Part shown: in pieces, positions 47,131-56,960 of the stretch
How the letters are laid out: every line of letters begins with the position of its first letter
Position numbering within the stretch: position 1 is the stretch's first letter
Source of the DNA: Centrapalus pauciflorus
Lineage: Eukaryota; Streptophyta; Magnoliopsida; Asterales; Asteraceae
DNA: 64,000 bases
Assembly (NCBI GenBank): GCA_020465985.1
Contig: JAANYP010004350.1
Location: 76,878-140,877, forward strand
Direction: 5' to 3'
The notes under the pieces: generated by a model
Database searches by the model: none
What the model saw: only the letters and a program-made list of their open reading frames with translations
Told to the model about the DNA's origin: nothing
Program-made: the position numbers and the translations under genes

Positions 47131-48134
47131 ATGGCGTAACCAACACAAAACGTCGTATTGGTTGAAGTTACGCCAACCAATTGTAAAAGTGGCATATTAT
47201 ACATGTACTACAATATAAGTTATATGATTAGACAATAAGATTTAAAATAAAAATATAAAAGAATAATATAATATGTTTTGTATACCTGTTTGTCTTGTTT
47301 GTGACATCAATTAATAGAACTTGTGGAAATGATCTCCAGGTCATTAAATATATTGGATGACAAAAAAAATAGATCAACCAATTTATTATTACTTCACTTT
47401 TATTAAGTTGATACACAAATCTCTTATAATTCAAAGCGGTGAAAAGAACATCCATTAGGGTTTTACCATCATCATTGATGGTTTTACCTTTATACTTTTC
47501 GTTGTACACATTTTTTTAACGATGATGAATTATTTTCATTTCTATCATTTATGAAAGCAAGAATATCACAGACTCACATGAGCCTTCCTCAATTCTGCCA
47601 TAATATTTCTTTTTCCCTCATTGAGAAGCATCGCATATGGATGTCTCTCCATACTATTGGCAGCTAAATGAGTATGCATACCACAAGTCACCGTTTACTT
47701 CCACAATGTAGTAGAATTATCATTACGACGAGCAACTAGCTCAAATGGACAACCAATTTTTTTGTTAGAAATAGATCTGACATCTTATATTCACCACCTC
47801 GATCACTATTTAGCCAAACTTTTCTCAATTCTTTTTTAGAAATCTTCGAACATTTTCTTACAACAACTAATCATATAGATACTGCTACATTATAACTCAA
47901 TTTACAAATGTCGCAAAGTCCTATATAAAAAACATAATTATACGCATTTATAATAAATCGACCAAAATATCATTACTAAACATAAAAAAATATATGTATA
48001 ATATTGTTTAAATCTACCTTAGGTGTGGTAAACTCTGTAATGGTATCGATAATATAGTCTTCGGACCTCAACATCTTGAAGGATTTAAACAACAAATGAA
48101 TTGAAATTATATGAATGAATGAAAGCGATTTATC
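47131..48134 (-). pseudogene. MULE transposase N-terminal half
   Basis: The 47509-47228 frame has MYNEKYKGKTINDD and later HPIYLMTWRSFPQVLLIDVTNKTNRY. This matches the MULE motif HP.S..(M/L)WR.FP.VLLIDATYKTN, with the first catalytic Asp. MPLLQLVGVTST follows after a ~90-nt non-coding gap near 47190-47280 that may be an intron. Upstream, 47850-47540 encodes CPFELVARR and THLAANSMERHPYAMLLNEGKR in broken frames, a FAR1-like region. 47860-48134 is AT-rich leader with no clear gene. Confidence 0.6.
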
Positions 48135-48635
48135 TGTAGTTGTAAGGTCTACACACTACGGATCTATCTAGACGCGAGACCGTCAACGAGTGCGGAATCC
48201 TCGTTAACGGGTTGACGGAAACAACTCTCACTCGGAATACGGAGACTATCAACAAGCTGTACGAACGACGACGGACACACCCATTCGAGTTTGTCCCCTT
48301 GACATTCTCGAATCTGCCTAATGGAACATGTTCGAATCTACTATAGATTTGAATCCTGTTCACTTTGTGAATTCGAATTTAATCTAAATTCGACTCTCAC
48401 ACATTAAACCTATATTTGAAACTTATGTTTTTAACTTATGTTTGATTTTATCTTTGATCTTTATGTTTGAACTTCCTGTAATTCATTACATCAAGTTCAA
48501 CCATACAATCAATAACTATCAAACATATATAAACACTTATATCAAATACTCGTTAATATTCAATGCTTTGCAGTATTACTTAAACCAAAATGCTAATGCA
48601 CTTAGACTGCTATCGTCACACAGGATGTACCAACA
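48135..48635 (-). repeat. LTR-like end of element H
   Basis: On the minus strand it starts TGTTGGTACATCC immediately after a CAAGGGGGAGTC purine tract and may end ..CTTACAACTACA at 48135. About 501 bp, with several CGAATT motifs. The size and TGTTGG start suit a Ty1/copia LTR. The partner LTR is not in the window, so the call rests on the PPT and start sequence. Confidence 0.5.
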
Positions 48636-48655
48636 GACTCCCCCTTGACGATAGC
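48609..48655. other. Inverted repeat spanning PPT and LTR start of H
   Basis: Arms GCTATCGTC (48609-48617) and GACGATAGC (48647-48655) are perfect complements with a 29-base loop. The loop contains both the purine tract and the LTR start. Confidence 0.6.
48636..48647 (-). other. Polypurine tract of element H
   Basis: The minus strand reads CAAGGGGGAGTC, 42 bp after the stop codon of the long H ORF and directly before TGTTGG. Confidence 0.6.
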
Positions 48656-48688
48656 TTCTAACAATTCACATTTGATTAAGAACTTTGT

Positions 48689-50177
48689 TTATTTATTTAA
48701 ACCGCTGCCAGCATACAAACCTTTCTCGATACACACTTTAACTACATTTTCATATTTCCTAGCCTCACTATCCATATGAGCGTCGCTTGAGATTCTATGA
48801 GCATGTAGCACTTGAAGGTCATCTTTAGAAAGGTTTACAAGGTGAAGGGGATCGTAGACTCTAAGAATCACCTTTTCTTCGAAGTCCTCCATCACAGCTT
48901 CTCCTGTCTCACTTTCCACATACCACCAATTTAGATTTTTCATGACGTCCTGTGGCATTGGCTTGAGAGGAACCTTTCTCAGACATCTAACTGGTCTGTA
49001 TTGTATTTTCATCCACGGACGACCAGTTAGAGGGTCAATTCGAGTATGGTCCATTACTCGTTTACCTACCCTAGGATTGAGCCGTTCGAACTTCCTAGAC
49101 CTCCCTTCTTTTCTTATGATCTTTGCAATTATTTCAGCGTAAGGGTCGTTTCCGACGTTGATCAGCTCCTTCCATGCTAACGCTTTTATTTCGATCTTTG
49201 GCAAGGAGTTGAACACTTTCAGAGTTTTTCTGAGATACTGGAGACCATCTTTTCTTTTGATAATGAATAGCTGCAATTCCCGATCAAAGAACCAGCTCAA
49301 TATATTTCCTGATAGCTCTCCAGTACCCGGCACACGTATCTTCTTTTTCAGCTCCAACTCTCTTTTCTCTGCCCTAAACCATAGTTTTCTTTTCTCTTCA
49401 TTGGTAAGTTCTCTGGCAGGTTCTTCACTTGCTGATTCTACATTTAAAGCAGCGTTTACCACTTCTATGTCAATCATATGATTTCCTTCCGTTATGTAAG
49501 TATCTGTGATGGGGTTTTGCTGAACAATGATCTCATTTGCTTCATCATCTTCATCAGCACAAACTTCATCATCAGATTTCCAATCTGTTACGTCTTCGGG
49601 CACAAATTCTCCTTCTTCTAACTCCTCCATTTCGTCCTCAAAGTCAAAGCCAAGGTTCATAGGGTCGTCATCGAGATCCATTAGAGCTTCGATCATTTCG
49701 TGTATCTCTGATTCTGTGACTTTTGATGAACTGGCCTCTCCTCCTTCAGCTCCCGATTGACCTGGCTCCCTCTGAGTCTCAGCATCCTGAGCAGCAGTAA
49801 AATCTACTGGCTCATTATGTCTTTGCGTGCTGGGATCATTGCCGTCATTATCTCCATCACTATTTTCATCCTTGGGCAGCTCTACTTGATCACGGCAGCT
49901 TGTCTCCCCCTCAGCCTTTAGATTTTGCAATAATTGCTCAATCAGGGAGCGCATCGATCGTATTTCAGCCGCTTGATCAGCAACAAAGGTTTTCAGCTCC
50001 AAGTTATCTTCATGAACCTTGCCCACAACCTTCTTCAGCTCGGCATTCTCAATGTCTATTTTGGCATTATGCTTCTGAATTTCTCCGAGAGCCGTTGTCA
50101 ACCCAACGATTTGAATTTGTTGAAAGTCGACTCTGCTCTTTAGCTCAGAAAACCGTTGATTCTCCATGAACGTGGAT
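48689..50177 (-). CDS. Long retroelement-associated ORF of H (function unknown)
   Basis: The frame is open for about 496 codons to TAA at 48689. An internal Met at 50167 starts MENQRFSELKSRV. The first ~100 residues are heptad-rich (coiled coil). Residues ~110-230 are very acidic and low in complexity (DDDPMNLGFDFEDEMEELEE). The C-terminal half is a well-ordered basic domain with GRPWMKIQYRPVRCLRK, MPQDVMKNLNWWYVE, VILRVYDPLHLVNLS and KGLYAGSGLN. I see no protease, RT, integrase or zinc-knuckle motif and no membrane segment. Its place just before a PPT and LTR suggests an extra 3' ORF (env-like position) of a retroelement. Element F is inserted at 50177, and the frame continues upstream at 58981-59069 with a Pro/Ser-rich stretch. 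Confidence 0.6.
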
Positions 50178-52206
50178 TGTAACATCGTCGAATTCAATTA
50201 CTGTAATTCGGAGCTATTCAAGTGGAAAATTTATAATTAAGTTGAATTATGAGCAAATATTATGTATTTGGATTATTTAAAAAGTTTGTTGCTATTTTAA
50301 GAAGTTACGAAGTTTGAGAATTAAAATTTTTTATTATGGAGTATTATAAATGATAAAAGTTAGTAATGATAATTTAAGAATAAATCAGTATTTTATGGAA
50401 CCGGTTAAGTTGAGGGGTGAAATGTGCAAAATGATGAAAATGGGAATAAAAGGCTAAAGCCTTTCATTTTCTATGGACACTCTCTCTCTACACTTTCTCT
50501 TTCTAGAATTCTCTCTACTTCTCTCTACGATATCTCACAAACCGACCGGCCGATTATCAAGATTTATACGTCATCGGAAAGATCTCGAGGAGTACTACAA
50601 CAATCTGCAGTTGGATTCCTGATTTCGTATGGATTGAGGTAAGAATCGACCCTTTTAAGTTGTTTATTTCGGTTTTGAAGAACTTAGATTCGAATCTGCC
50701 ATTTTTGTGTGATTTGGAGCTAGTTTTGCTTGAAATCTTGCAAGAATATGATAGTATATGTATAATAGAAACGAAATTAGGCTCAATACATGATATATCG
50801 ATGATTTTAGGCTTAGAAATGCATGTTTTAAGGTTGTTAGATGAACAAACTCGAAAATACCAAGAACACAGTCGAAATGCAAGAACAAACTCGATTTTGG
50901 TACTAGATTCGAGTATATATTCGAGTTTAGCATGTTAATCTCGAGTTTAACCATCAAATTCGAACTTGGGTTCGAATCTAACCCATAAACTCGAATGGGG
51001 TTCGAGTTTACCCTATGGGGGTTCGAGTTTAGCTCTAAAGTGAATGGAAATTCGAGTTTAACCCCTTAAATTCGAGTTTAATGCCTAAAAATTGAAAACC
51101 CACTCTTTAAACTCGCATATTTTGAATGAAACACATAAACAACACATAAAATGACAAGATTTATTCAAAGGATAAGGTGTGAACTTGAGATGGGTTCAAA
51201 CTTAGTTATGGGTCGAATTTAGACATGGACCCGAAATGGGGAAAAATATTGCAAAAATTACGAAACTTGGTTTTATGGATTTAAACGGTTTTTTACTCGA
51301 AATACTGTTGCAATTGATTTAACAGGTACCTTGTGGTGTTGTTTAACCCACAGCGGGGTACATTGAGGATCCGGTTGAAAGCCCGAAGAGAAATAATATT
51401 GAAGTTTTATTTACACACCCACTGTGAGTACAGTAGATTTCGCATGTTTATATCTGTTTTATGTTAAGCTTTGCCTGCTGAGACCTGTTGCTTCATGATT
51501 TGTTTGGAAATCTACTAACTTGCGTAGATTTAGATGCACATTCATACTTGTTGCATGTCCTTTCGATTGTTGTGCATCTAGTGATGGACCGGTGGGTTGC
51601 ATCGATTACTCTGATGTTAATGCGCTATATGACCTGGAGCTGATCCCTCCGAGGTTCTGGTAGGCAGTATGTCATCCCCGATCGTACGTTTGTCTCAGAT
51701 GGTATGTTTAATGCCGAGCTTTGGGCTCGAAGGGGCTACGGCTCTGGTCCGTACTTGGTGTACGAAGAGGGTATACGATGTTTGTCATCGGTTTTACCCT
51801 TGGGCTTCATAAAAATTTATAAAATGCGTAATATTTGTATTCACTAAGCATCCGCTTATTCCCCAGTTGTTTATTTTTATTTTACAGGAAAAGGGAAGTC
51901 TACCGCCGGACCTTCTAGTTAGGTCATTTGTGAAGATTCGGAAGATTTGGTACTATATAATCGGTAATCATGCTTTGGGACAATGTTATATTATATTCTG
52001 GATGTTGTAATAATTGTATTGGGCATGTAGACTTAGATTTGGTACCTTGTAGCACCGTAGGGTGTTTGACACTGTTGCACTACTTTTATTATGTGTTTTT
52101 AATGCTTCCGCACTTAATTTAGGTTATCAGATCATTATGTATTTGTATGTTGGTGATTAAATCCTGGGTGTTTGTAAATGGTGGTTGTTGTGGCAAGGGT
52201 GTCACA
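50178..52206 (+). repeat. 5' LTR of element F
   Basis: TGTAACATCGTCG..GGGTGTCACA. It holds a weak TATA-like AATAAAAGG (50444-50452), a CT-rich tract (50478-50530), a leader box shared with element A (about 50540-50605), and TCGAGTTTA/TTCGAA repeats at 50680-51080. Confidence 0.93.
50639..51887 (+). other. Candidate 5'-UTR intron in the F 5' LTR
   Basis: The donor is GGATTGAG|GTAAGAATCG and the acceptor is TTATTTTACAG|GAAAAGG. The 3' LTR has the matching pair at 57409 and 58656. The enclosed repeats are CG-centred. A second donor-like CACTGTGAGTA is near 51420. Confidence 0.6.
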
Positions 52207-52211
52207 CGAGA

Positions 52212-52223
52212 TGGTATCAGAGC
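52212..52223 (+). other. Primer binding site of element F
   Basis: TGGTATCAGAGC, an exact complement of the initiator tRNA-Met end, five bases after the LTR. Confidence 0.9.
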
Positions 52224-52424
52224 AGTAGTTTGAGATTCAAGTGTCCGTGAGGTCTTGATCTCAAACATTAAGCGATGACATGTAGTGGTTTAAGTAATGA
52301 TCTGAACTAAGATAGGTTATGATCTAGTAATTATAGGAGATTGACTATCATACGGGGCAAATGGGTGGTGTCTTTAAATTAATGACATGATACTAAACAA
52401 ATTATATGTTTATAATTTCAGAAC

Positions 52425-53821
52425 ATGTCTGGAGGAGGAATGACACCCGAAGAAGCCAGAGATATGATGCTAGCCATGATGGCTGAGCAGAACAAGATGA
52501 TACAAGATCAGTTTCGGGCTCGAGATGAAGCCGATGCTAAGAGAAGAGAGGATAAGAGAAAGAACAAGGAAAAGGAAGGGGGCAACAATGAGGAGCAAGA
52601 TGACAATACTGGGTCATCTAACAAGCCCAAAGGTTGTCGGTTTAAGGACTTTAAGGGAAACGGTGCTGTGGAATTTAATGGATTGGGTGATGTTGTTGCC
52701 GCACTCAAATGGATAGCGGCAACCGAACGAACATTCCGAATCAGCGACTGTGCTGAGAAGGATATGGTTCGGTTTGCTACAGCGATGTTCACTAATGATG
52801 CAATTATGTGGTGGAATGCTATGGTGAATGCTTTGACACTAGAGAAGGTTTCTGTGATGACTTGGGCTGAGTTTACGGACTTATTCACTCAGCAGTATTG
52901 TCCGGTTGATGAACGCCGAAGATTGGAGGCAAAGTTTATGGCACTGATGCAGGGGACTAAGACTGTGTCCCAATATGCTGTAGAATTCACGAGGCTGAGT
53001 TTGTTTGCGCCTCATCAGGTGGATACTGAAGAAAGGAAAGTGACCAGATTCGAGGCTGGTCTGGATATTGAAATTAGGAGGGTCATGAGCAACGTTCGCT
53101 ACCCTACATTTGCTGGTTTACTTGAGGCTGCCAGAAATGTAGAACAGATTCTAATTATGTCGGGATACTCGATTGGGTCCGCTGCTGCTTCCACCAACCC
53201 AACACAGCTGTCACCGCCGAAGCGCCAACGGGAGGGAGGATACTCGGGATCTTCCCGGTCTTCACAGTACTCACCTTAGCAGTCTTATCGCCGACAGTCT
53301 GGTTCATCTGATCGTGGTCGTGGTCGTGCTTATTCCATCAACACCGAGCCGCAATACTGCAATAAGTGTCATCTGGAGCACTTTGGCAAGTGCACTAACG
53401 GACGCGCTTGCTTTTGCTGTGGGGTGTGGGGACATTATAGTAGAAACTGTAGGAAGAATGCTCCAACAGCTGCTGCTCCATCATCAACACGATCTTCTGG
53501 AGGTTCGAGTGGTGGTTCAGTTAACCGCCGGGGTCAGTCACAAAGAGCATCGGCTCGTGCTTTTCAAATTACTGCGGAGGAGGCAAGGGAAAATCTGGAG
53601 GTCGTTACGGGTACGTTCATAGTTAATTCTATGCCAGCACGAGTTTTATTTGATTCGGGTGCAAATCCTTCGTTTGTTTCTACTATGTTTGCACAACAAC
53701 TTGCCATGCCACTGTCTAGATTATCTGCTATACTTGACATTGAAACTGCTAGCAACACTCTAGTCAAGGTAGATCACGTATACCGTAATTTCACATTAGT
53801 AATTGAAGATGTAGTCTTCAA
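52425..53821 (+). pseudogene. Element F gag and protease
   Basis: The start is ATG at 52425 (MSGGGMTPEEARDMM), 219 bp after the LTR. Gag motifs are GCRFKDFKGNGAVEF, ERTFRISD, MWWNAM, LMQGTKTVSQYAVEF and RFEAGLDIEIRR. TAG at 53277-53279 interrupts the linker. In the same frame follow a Cys cluster (CNKCHLEHFGKC) and the CCHC knuckle CFCCGVWGHYSRNC. AFQITAEEAREN and protease VLFDSGANPSFVS come next. The frame is lost at FNW near 53821 through one missing base. A single stop in this position could be a lesion or an artefact of decay. No readthrough context was identified. Confidence 0.88.
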
Positions 53822-56800
53822 TTGGACCTGATCCCTATTGAGTTCAGTGAGTTTGACGTGATAGTCGGGATGGACTGGTTGATCGAGAATGAAGCCCATA
53901 TAGTGTGTAAGAACCGAATGATAAAGATAACTACTCCGGAGGGGCGTGAGATATGTATATACGGGGATAGGAGAAGCGGGGATTTGTGCTTGCTGACCAT
54001 TGGAAAAGCCCGAAAGCTTGTTGCAAAGGGATGTGACGCTTACGTAGCATATACGATTGATGCTAAGGCTGAGAAGAGGACTTTGGCCGATGTGCCGGTT
54101 GTTTCACAATTCCCGGATGTGTTTCCGGAAGACTTGTCTGGCGTGCCGCCTGAGAGACAAGTGGAATTTAAAATTGACTTGATCCCTGGAGCTGCACCGG
54201 TAGCTCGTTCTCCGTATCGCCTTGCCCCAACCGAGATGAAAGAGATGATGACACAGCTTCAAGAGTTGTTGGACAAAGGCTTCATTCGACCGAGTTCATC
54301 GCCATGGGGAGCTCCGGTACTGTTTGTGAAGAAGAAAGACGGCACAATGCGAATGTGCATTGATTACCGGGAGCTGAATAAGTTGACGATTAAGAACAAG
54401 TATCCACTGCCGAGGATAGATGATTTATTCGATCAATTACATGGGGCGAGTATGTTCTCCAAGATTGATTTGAGATCGGGGTACCATCAGTTAAAAGTAC
54501 GAGAAGAGGATGTGCCTAAGACAGCATTTAGGACGCGTTATGGGCATTATGAGTTCTTGGTTATGCCTTTCGGGTTAACCAATGCCTCAGATGTCTTTAT
54601 GGATTTAATGAACCGAGTTTGTAGACCTATGTTAGACAAATCGGTGATAGTGTTTATTGATGATATACTGGTGTACTCTAAGTCTGAGGCTGAGCATGCT
54701 GAACATCTCAGGGAGCTATTAGGGTTGTTGAGGAAAGAGAAGTTGTACGCCAAATTTTCGAAGTGTGAGTTTTGGCTGCAACAGATACAGTTTCTAGGGC
54801 ATGTGATTTCGGGGGCTGGGATTTCTGTGGATCCAGCCAAAGTTGAAGCGATAAAGAATTTGGAGCCGCCTCGTTCAGCCACGGAAGTTAGAAGTTTTCT
54901 GGGATTGGCGGGCTACTATAGGAGATTCATAAAGGATTTTTCTAAGATTGCAGTTCCTTTAACTGCATTAACAAAGAAGAATGCATCGTTTGTATGGGAA
55001 ACTGTGCAGCAGGAGGCCTTTGAGGTTCTGAAGAAGGCATTAAGTGAGGCACCGATACTTGCCTTACCTGAGGGCAATGACGATTTTGTGGTGTATACGG
55101 ATGCCTCAAGATTGGGGTTAGGCGCTGTACTGATGCAACGTGGAAAGGTTATAGCATATGCTTCAAGACAGTTGAAGCAGCATGAGAAGAATTATTCGAC
55201 TCATGATCTTGAGTTGACTGCGGTAACTTTTGCTTTAAAGTTATGGAGACACTATCTGTACGGGACTAAGTGTCAACTTTACACGGACCATAAGAGCTTG
55301 AAGTATATCTTTAGTCAGAAGGAACTTAATATGAGACAACGTAGGTCTATGGAGCTTATTAAAGACTACGATTGTGAGATACTGTATCATCCCGGAAAGG
55401 CTAATGTGGTAGCCGATGCCTTGAGCCGGAAAGCTTACGCTAAGGATTGCTGCTATATGATGATGTCTACGATGCTAACTTCCACAATAATCGATGATGT
55501 TAAGGCCGCTCAGGAGGAAGCCTTGAAAGATGAAAATGTCGGTGCTGAGGATATTAGAGTACAGATTAAAAATATGGAAACGAGTGAATCGGGATTGAAA
55601 GGAGTATACGGGAGGATTTGGGTGCCGAAGTTGGGTGGAATGAGAAATGTGATAATAGAAGAAGCTCATCAATCGAAATTTTCTGTACATCTTGGAAGTA
55701 CAAAGATGTACAACGAACTGAAAGCAAACTTCTGGTGGCCGGGATTGAAAAAGGACATAGGGCAGTATGTTGAACGATGTAGGACTTGCCGGCTTGTGAA
55801 AGCCGAACATCAGCAACCCTATGGCAGTCTGCAACCGCTTCCTATTCCGGAATGGAAGTGGGAGCACATAACGATGGATTTTGTTACGAAACTGCCGAAA
55901 ACTAGGCGTCAACACGATGCAGTTTGGGTAATAGTGGACAGATTGACTAAGTCGGCTCACTTTATACCAATAAGAGAAAACTATTCGCTGGAGAAGTTAG
56001 CTCAGATTTATATGGACGAGATTGTTTCTAGGCATGGGGTGCCTAAGTCCATAGTATCGGATCGAGATAGCCGATTTACTTCAAACTTCTGGTCGGCACT
56101 ACAAGAAGGGTTAGGGACGAGAATAGCAATGAGTACAGCCTATCGTCCGCAAACCGATGGCCAAAGTGAACGAACAATCCTTACTTTGGAAGACACGATG
56201 AGATCGTGTGTGTTAGATCTCGGTGGCAACTGGGATGATCATTTGCCACTGATAGAGTTTTCGTACAATAGTAGCTATCATGCGACGATCAAGAAAGCAC
56301 CGTTTGAGGCTTTGTATGGAAGGAGATGTAGGACTCCTACATGTTGGAGAGAAACTGGTGAAACACCGATTGCTGGGCCGGCTTCGCTTCAAGAAACAAA
56401 CGAGAAGATACAGTTGATTAGGCAGAACATGAAAGCGGCCCAGGATCGTCAGAAAAGTTACTATGATAGGAGGCACAAACCAATTAATTTTGAGGTGAAT
56501 GATTGGGTTTATCTGAAAGTGTCACCTATGAGAGGTGTTACACGATTTGTGAAAAGAGGAAAGTTGGCTCCGAGATTCGTCGGACCATTTAAGATAACCG
56601 AAAAAGTAGGAAATCAGTCATATCGTTTGGAATTGCCTGAAGAAATGTCGGGCATACATCCGGTGTTTCACGTTGGGAATCTTAGGAAATCCTTTACTGC
56701 TGACAATGAGGATTGGGCTGACCACACTGAGCTGCAAGTTGATGAAAGGCTCCGGTATGTTGAGGAGTCGGAGTGTGTGTTAGATACTAAGGTAAAGAAA

Positions 56801-56869
56801 TTGAGAAGCAAAGAAATCGAAATGGTGCTTGCACATTGGAAGCATCATAAGGGAGCAAATCATACATGA
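53822..56869 (+). CDS. Element F Pol: PR end, RT, RNase H, integrase, chromodomain
   Basis: An open frame of 1015 codons, without intron. Residue guide: GMDWL about 16-20, EFPDVFP-type linker (QFPDVFPEDLSG) about 97, RT FIDD 278-281, FWLQQIQFLGHV about 318-330, RNase H YTDAS about 425. The integrase zinc finger is near 618-660 (CRTC). The integrase catalytic residues are Asp686, Asp747 and Glu783. The chromodomain runs about 975 to the end. The terminal TGA stands where the conserved Trp of HTWE is expected. The rest of the domain (EAKSEMLRKYPQLF) follows in frame to a stop at 56923. It supplies the copying and integration enzymes, and the whole catalytic set is present. Confidence 0.93.
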   Translation: MDLIPIEFSEFDVIVGMDWLIENEAHIVCKNRMIKITTPEGREICIYGDRRSGDLCLLTIGKARKLVAKGCDAYVAYTIDAKAEKRTLADVPVVSQFPDVFPEDLSGVPPERQVEFKIDLIPGAAPVARSPYRLAPTEMKEMMTQLQELLDKGFIRPSSSPWGAPVLFVKKKDGTMRMCIDYRELNKLTIKNKYPLPRIDDLFDQLHGASMFSKIDLRSGYHQLKVREEDVPKTAFRTRYGHYEFLVMPFGLTNASDVFMDLMNRVCRPMLDKSVIVFIDDILVYSKSEAEHAEHLRELLGLLRKEKLYAKFSKCEFWLQQIQFLGHVISGAGISVDPAKVEAIKNLEPPRSATEVRSFLGLAGYYRRFIKDFSKIAVPLTALTKKNASFVWETVQQEAFEVLKKALSEAPILALPEGNDDFVVYTDASRLGLGAVLMQRGKVIAYASRQLKQHEKNYSTHDLELTAVTFALKLWRHYLYGTKCQLYTDHKSLKYIFSQKELNMRQRRSMELIKDYDCEILYHPGKANVVADALSRKAYAKDCCYMMMSTMLTSTIIDDVKAAQEEALKDENVGAEDIRVQIKNMETSESGLKGVYGRIWVPKLGGMRNVIIEEAHQSKFSVHLGSTKMYNELKANFWWPGLKKDIGQYVERCRTCRLVKAEHQQPYGSLQPLPIPEWKWEHITMDFVTKLPKTRRQHDAVWVIVDRLTKSAHFIPIRENYSLEKLAQIYMDEIVSRHGVPKSIVSDRDSRFTSNFWSALQEGLGTRIAMSTAYRPQTDGQSERTILTLEDTMRSCVLDLGGNWDDHLPLIEFSYNSSYHATIKKAPFEALYGRRCRTPTCWRETGETPIAGPASLQETNEKIQLIRQNMKAAQDRQKSYYDRRHKPINFEVNDWVYLKVSPMRGVTRFVKRGKLAPRFVGPFKITEKVGNQSYRLELPEEMSGIHPVFHVGNLRKSFTADNEDWADHTELQVDERLRYVEESECVLDTKVKKLRSKEIEMVLAHWKHHKGANHT

Positions 56870-56942
56870 GAGGCTAAGTCGGAAATGTTGAGGAAATATC
56901 CACAATTGTTTGAATCCACATAACTTCGAGGACGAAGTTAGA

Positions 56943-56960
56943 GCGTGGTGGAGCCCATCT
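56943..56960 (+). other. Polypurine tract of element F
   Basis: GCGTGGTGGAGCCCATCT precedes the 3' LTR. The core GGTGGAG is shared with C and D. Confidence 0.5.

Larger units (their letters stand above)
34880..48134 (-). mobile_element. Decayed MULE with OTU domain, host of nest 2
   Basis: The minus strand gives, in order, a FAR1-like N-terminal zinc region (about 47850-47540) and the start of a MULE DDE transposase (47509-47131). After removal of the hAT come further transposase and a SWIM-like Cys cluster (36284-35800), then an OTU-like protease domain (35483-34880). Plant MULEs that capture OTU or ULP protease domains are known. Neither terminal inverted repeat was identified, so the outer limits are approximate. 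Confidence 0.6.

Noticed and set aside
47190..47290. A spliceosomal intron in the MULE transposase
   Set aside because: The flanking protein suggests a gap (KTNR then YNMPLL), and GT and AG are present, but the phases do not match without an extra indel. Not claimed as a feature.
48942..50169. Plus-strand open frames opposite the long H ORF
   Set aside because: They are antisense shadows of the minus-strand ORF, whose composition and ordered C-terminal domain are far more protein-like.
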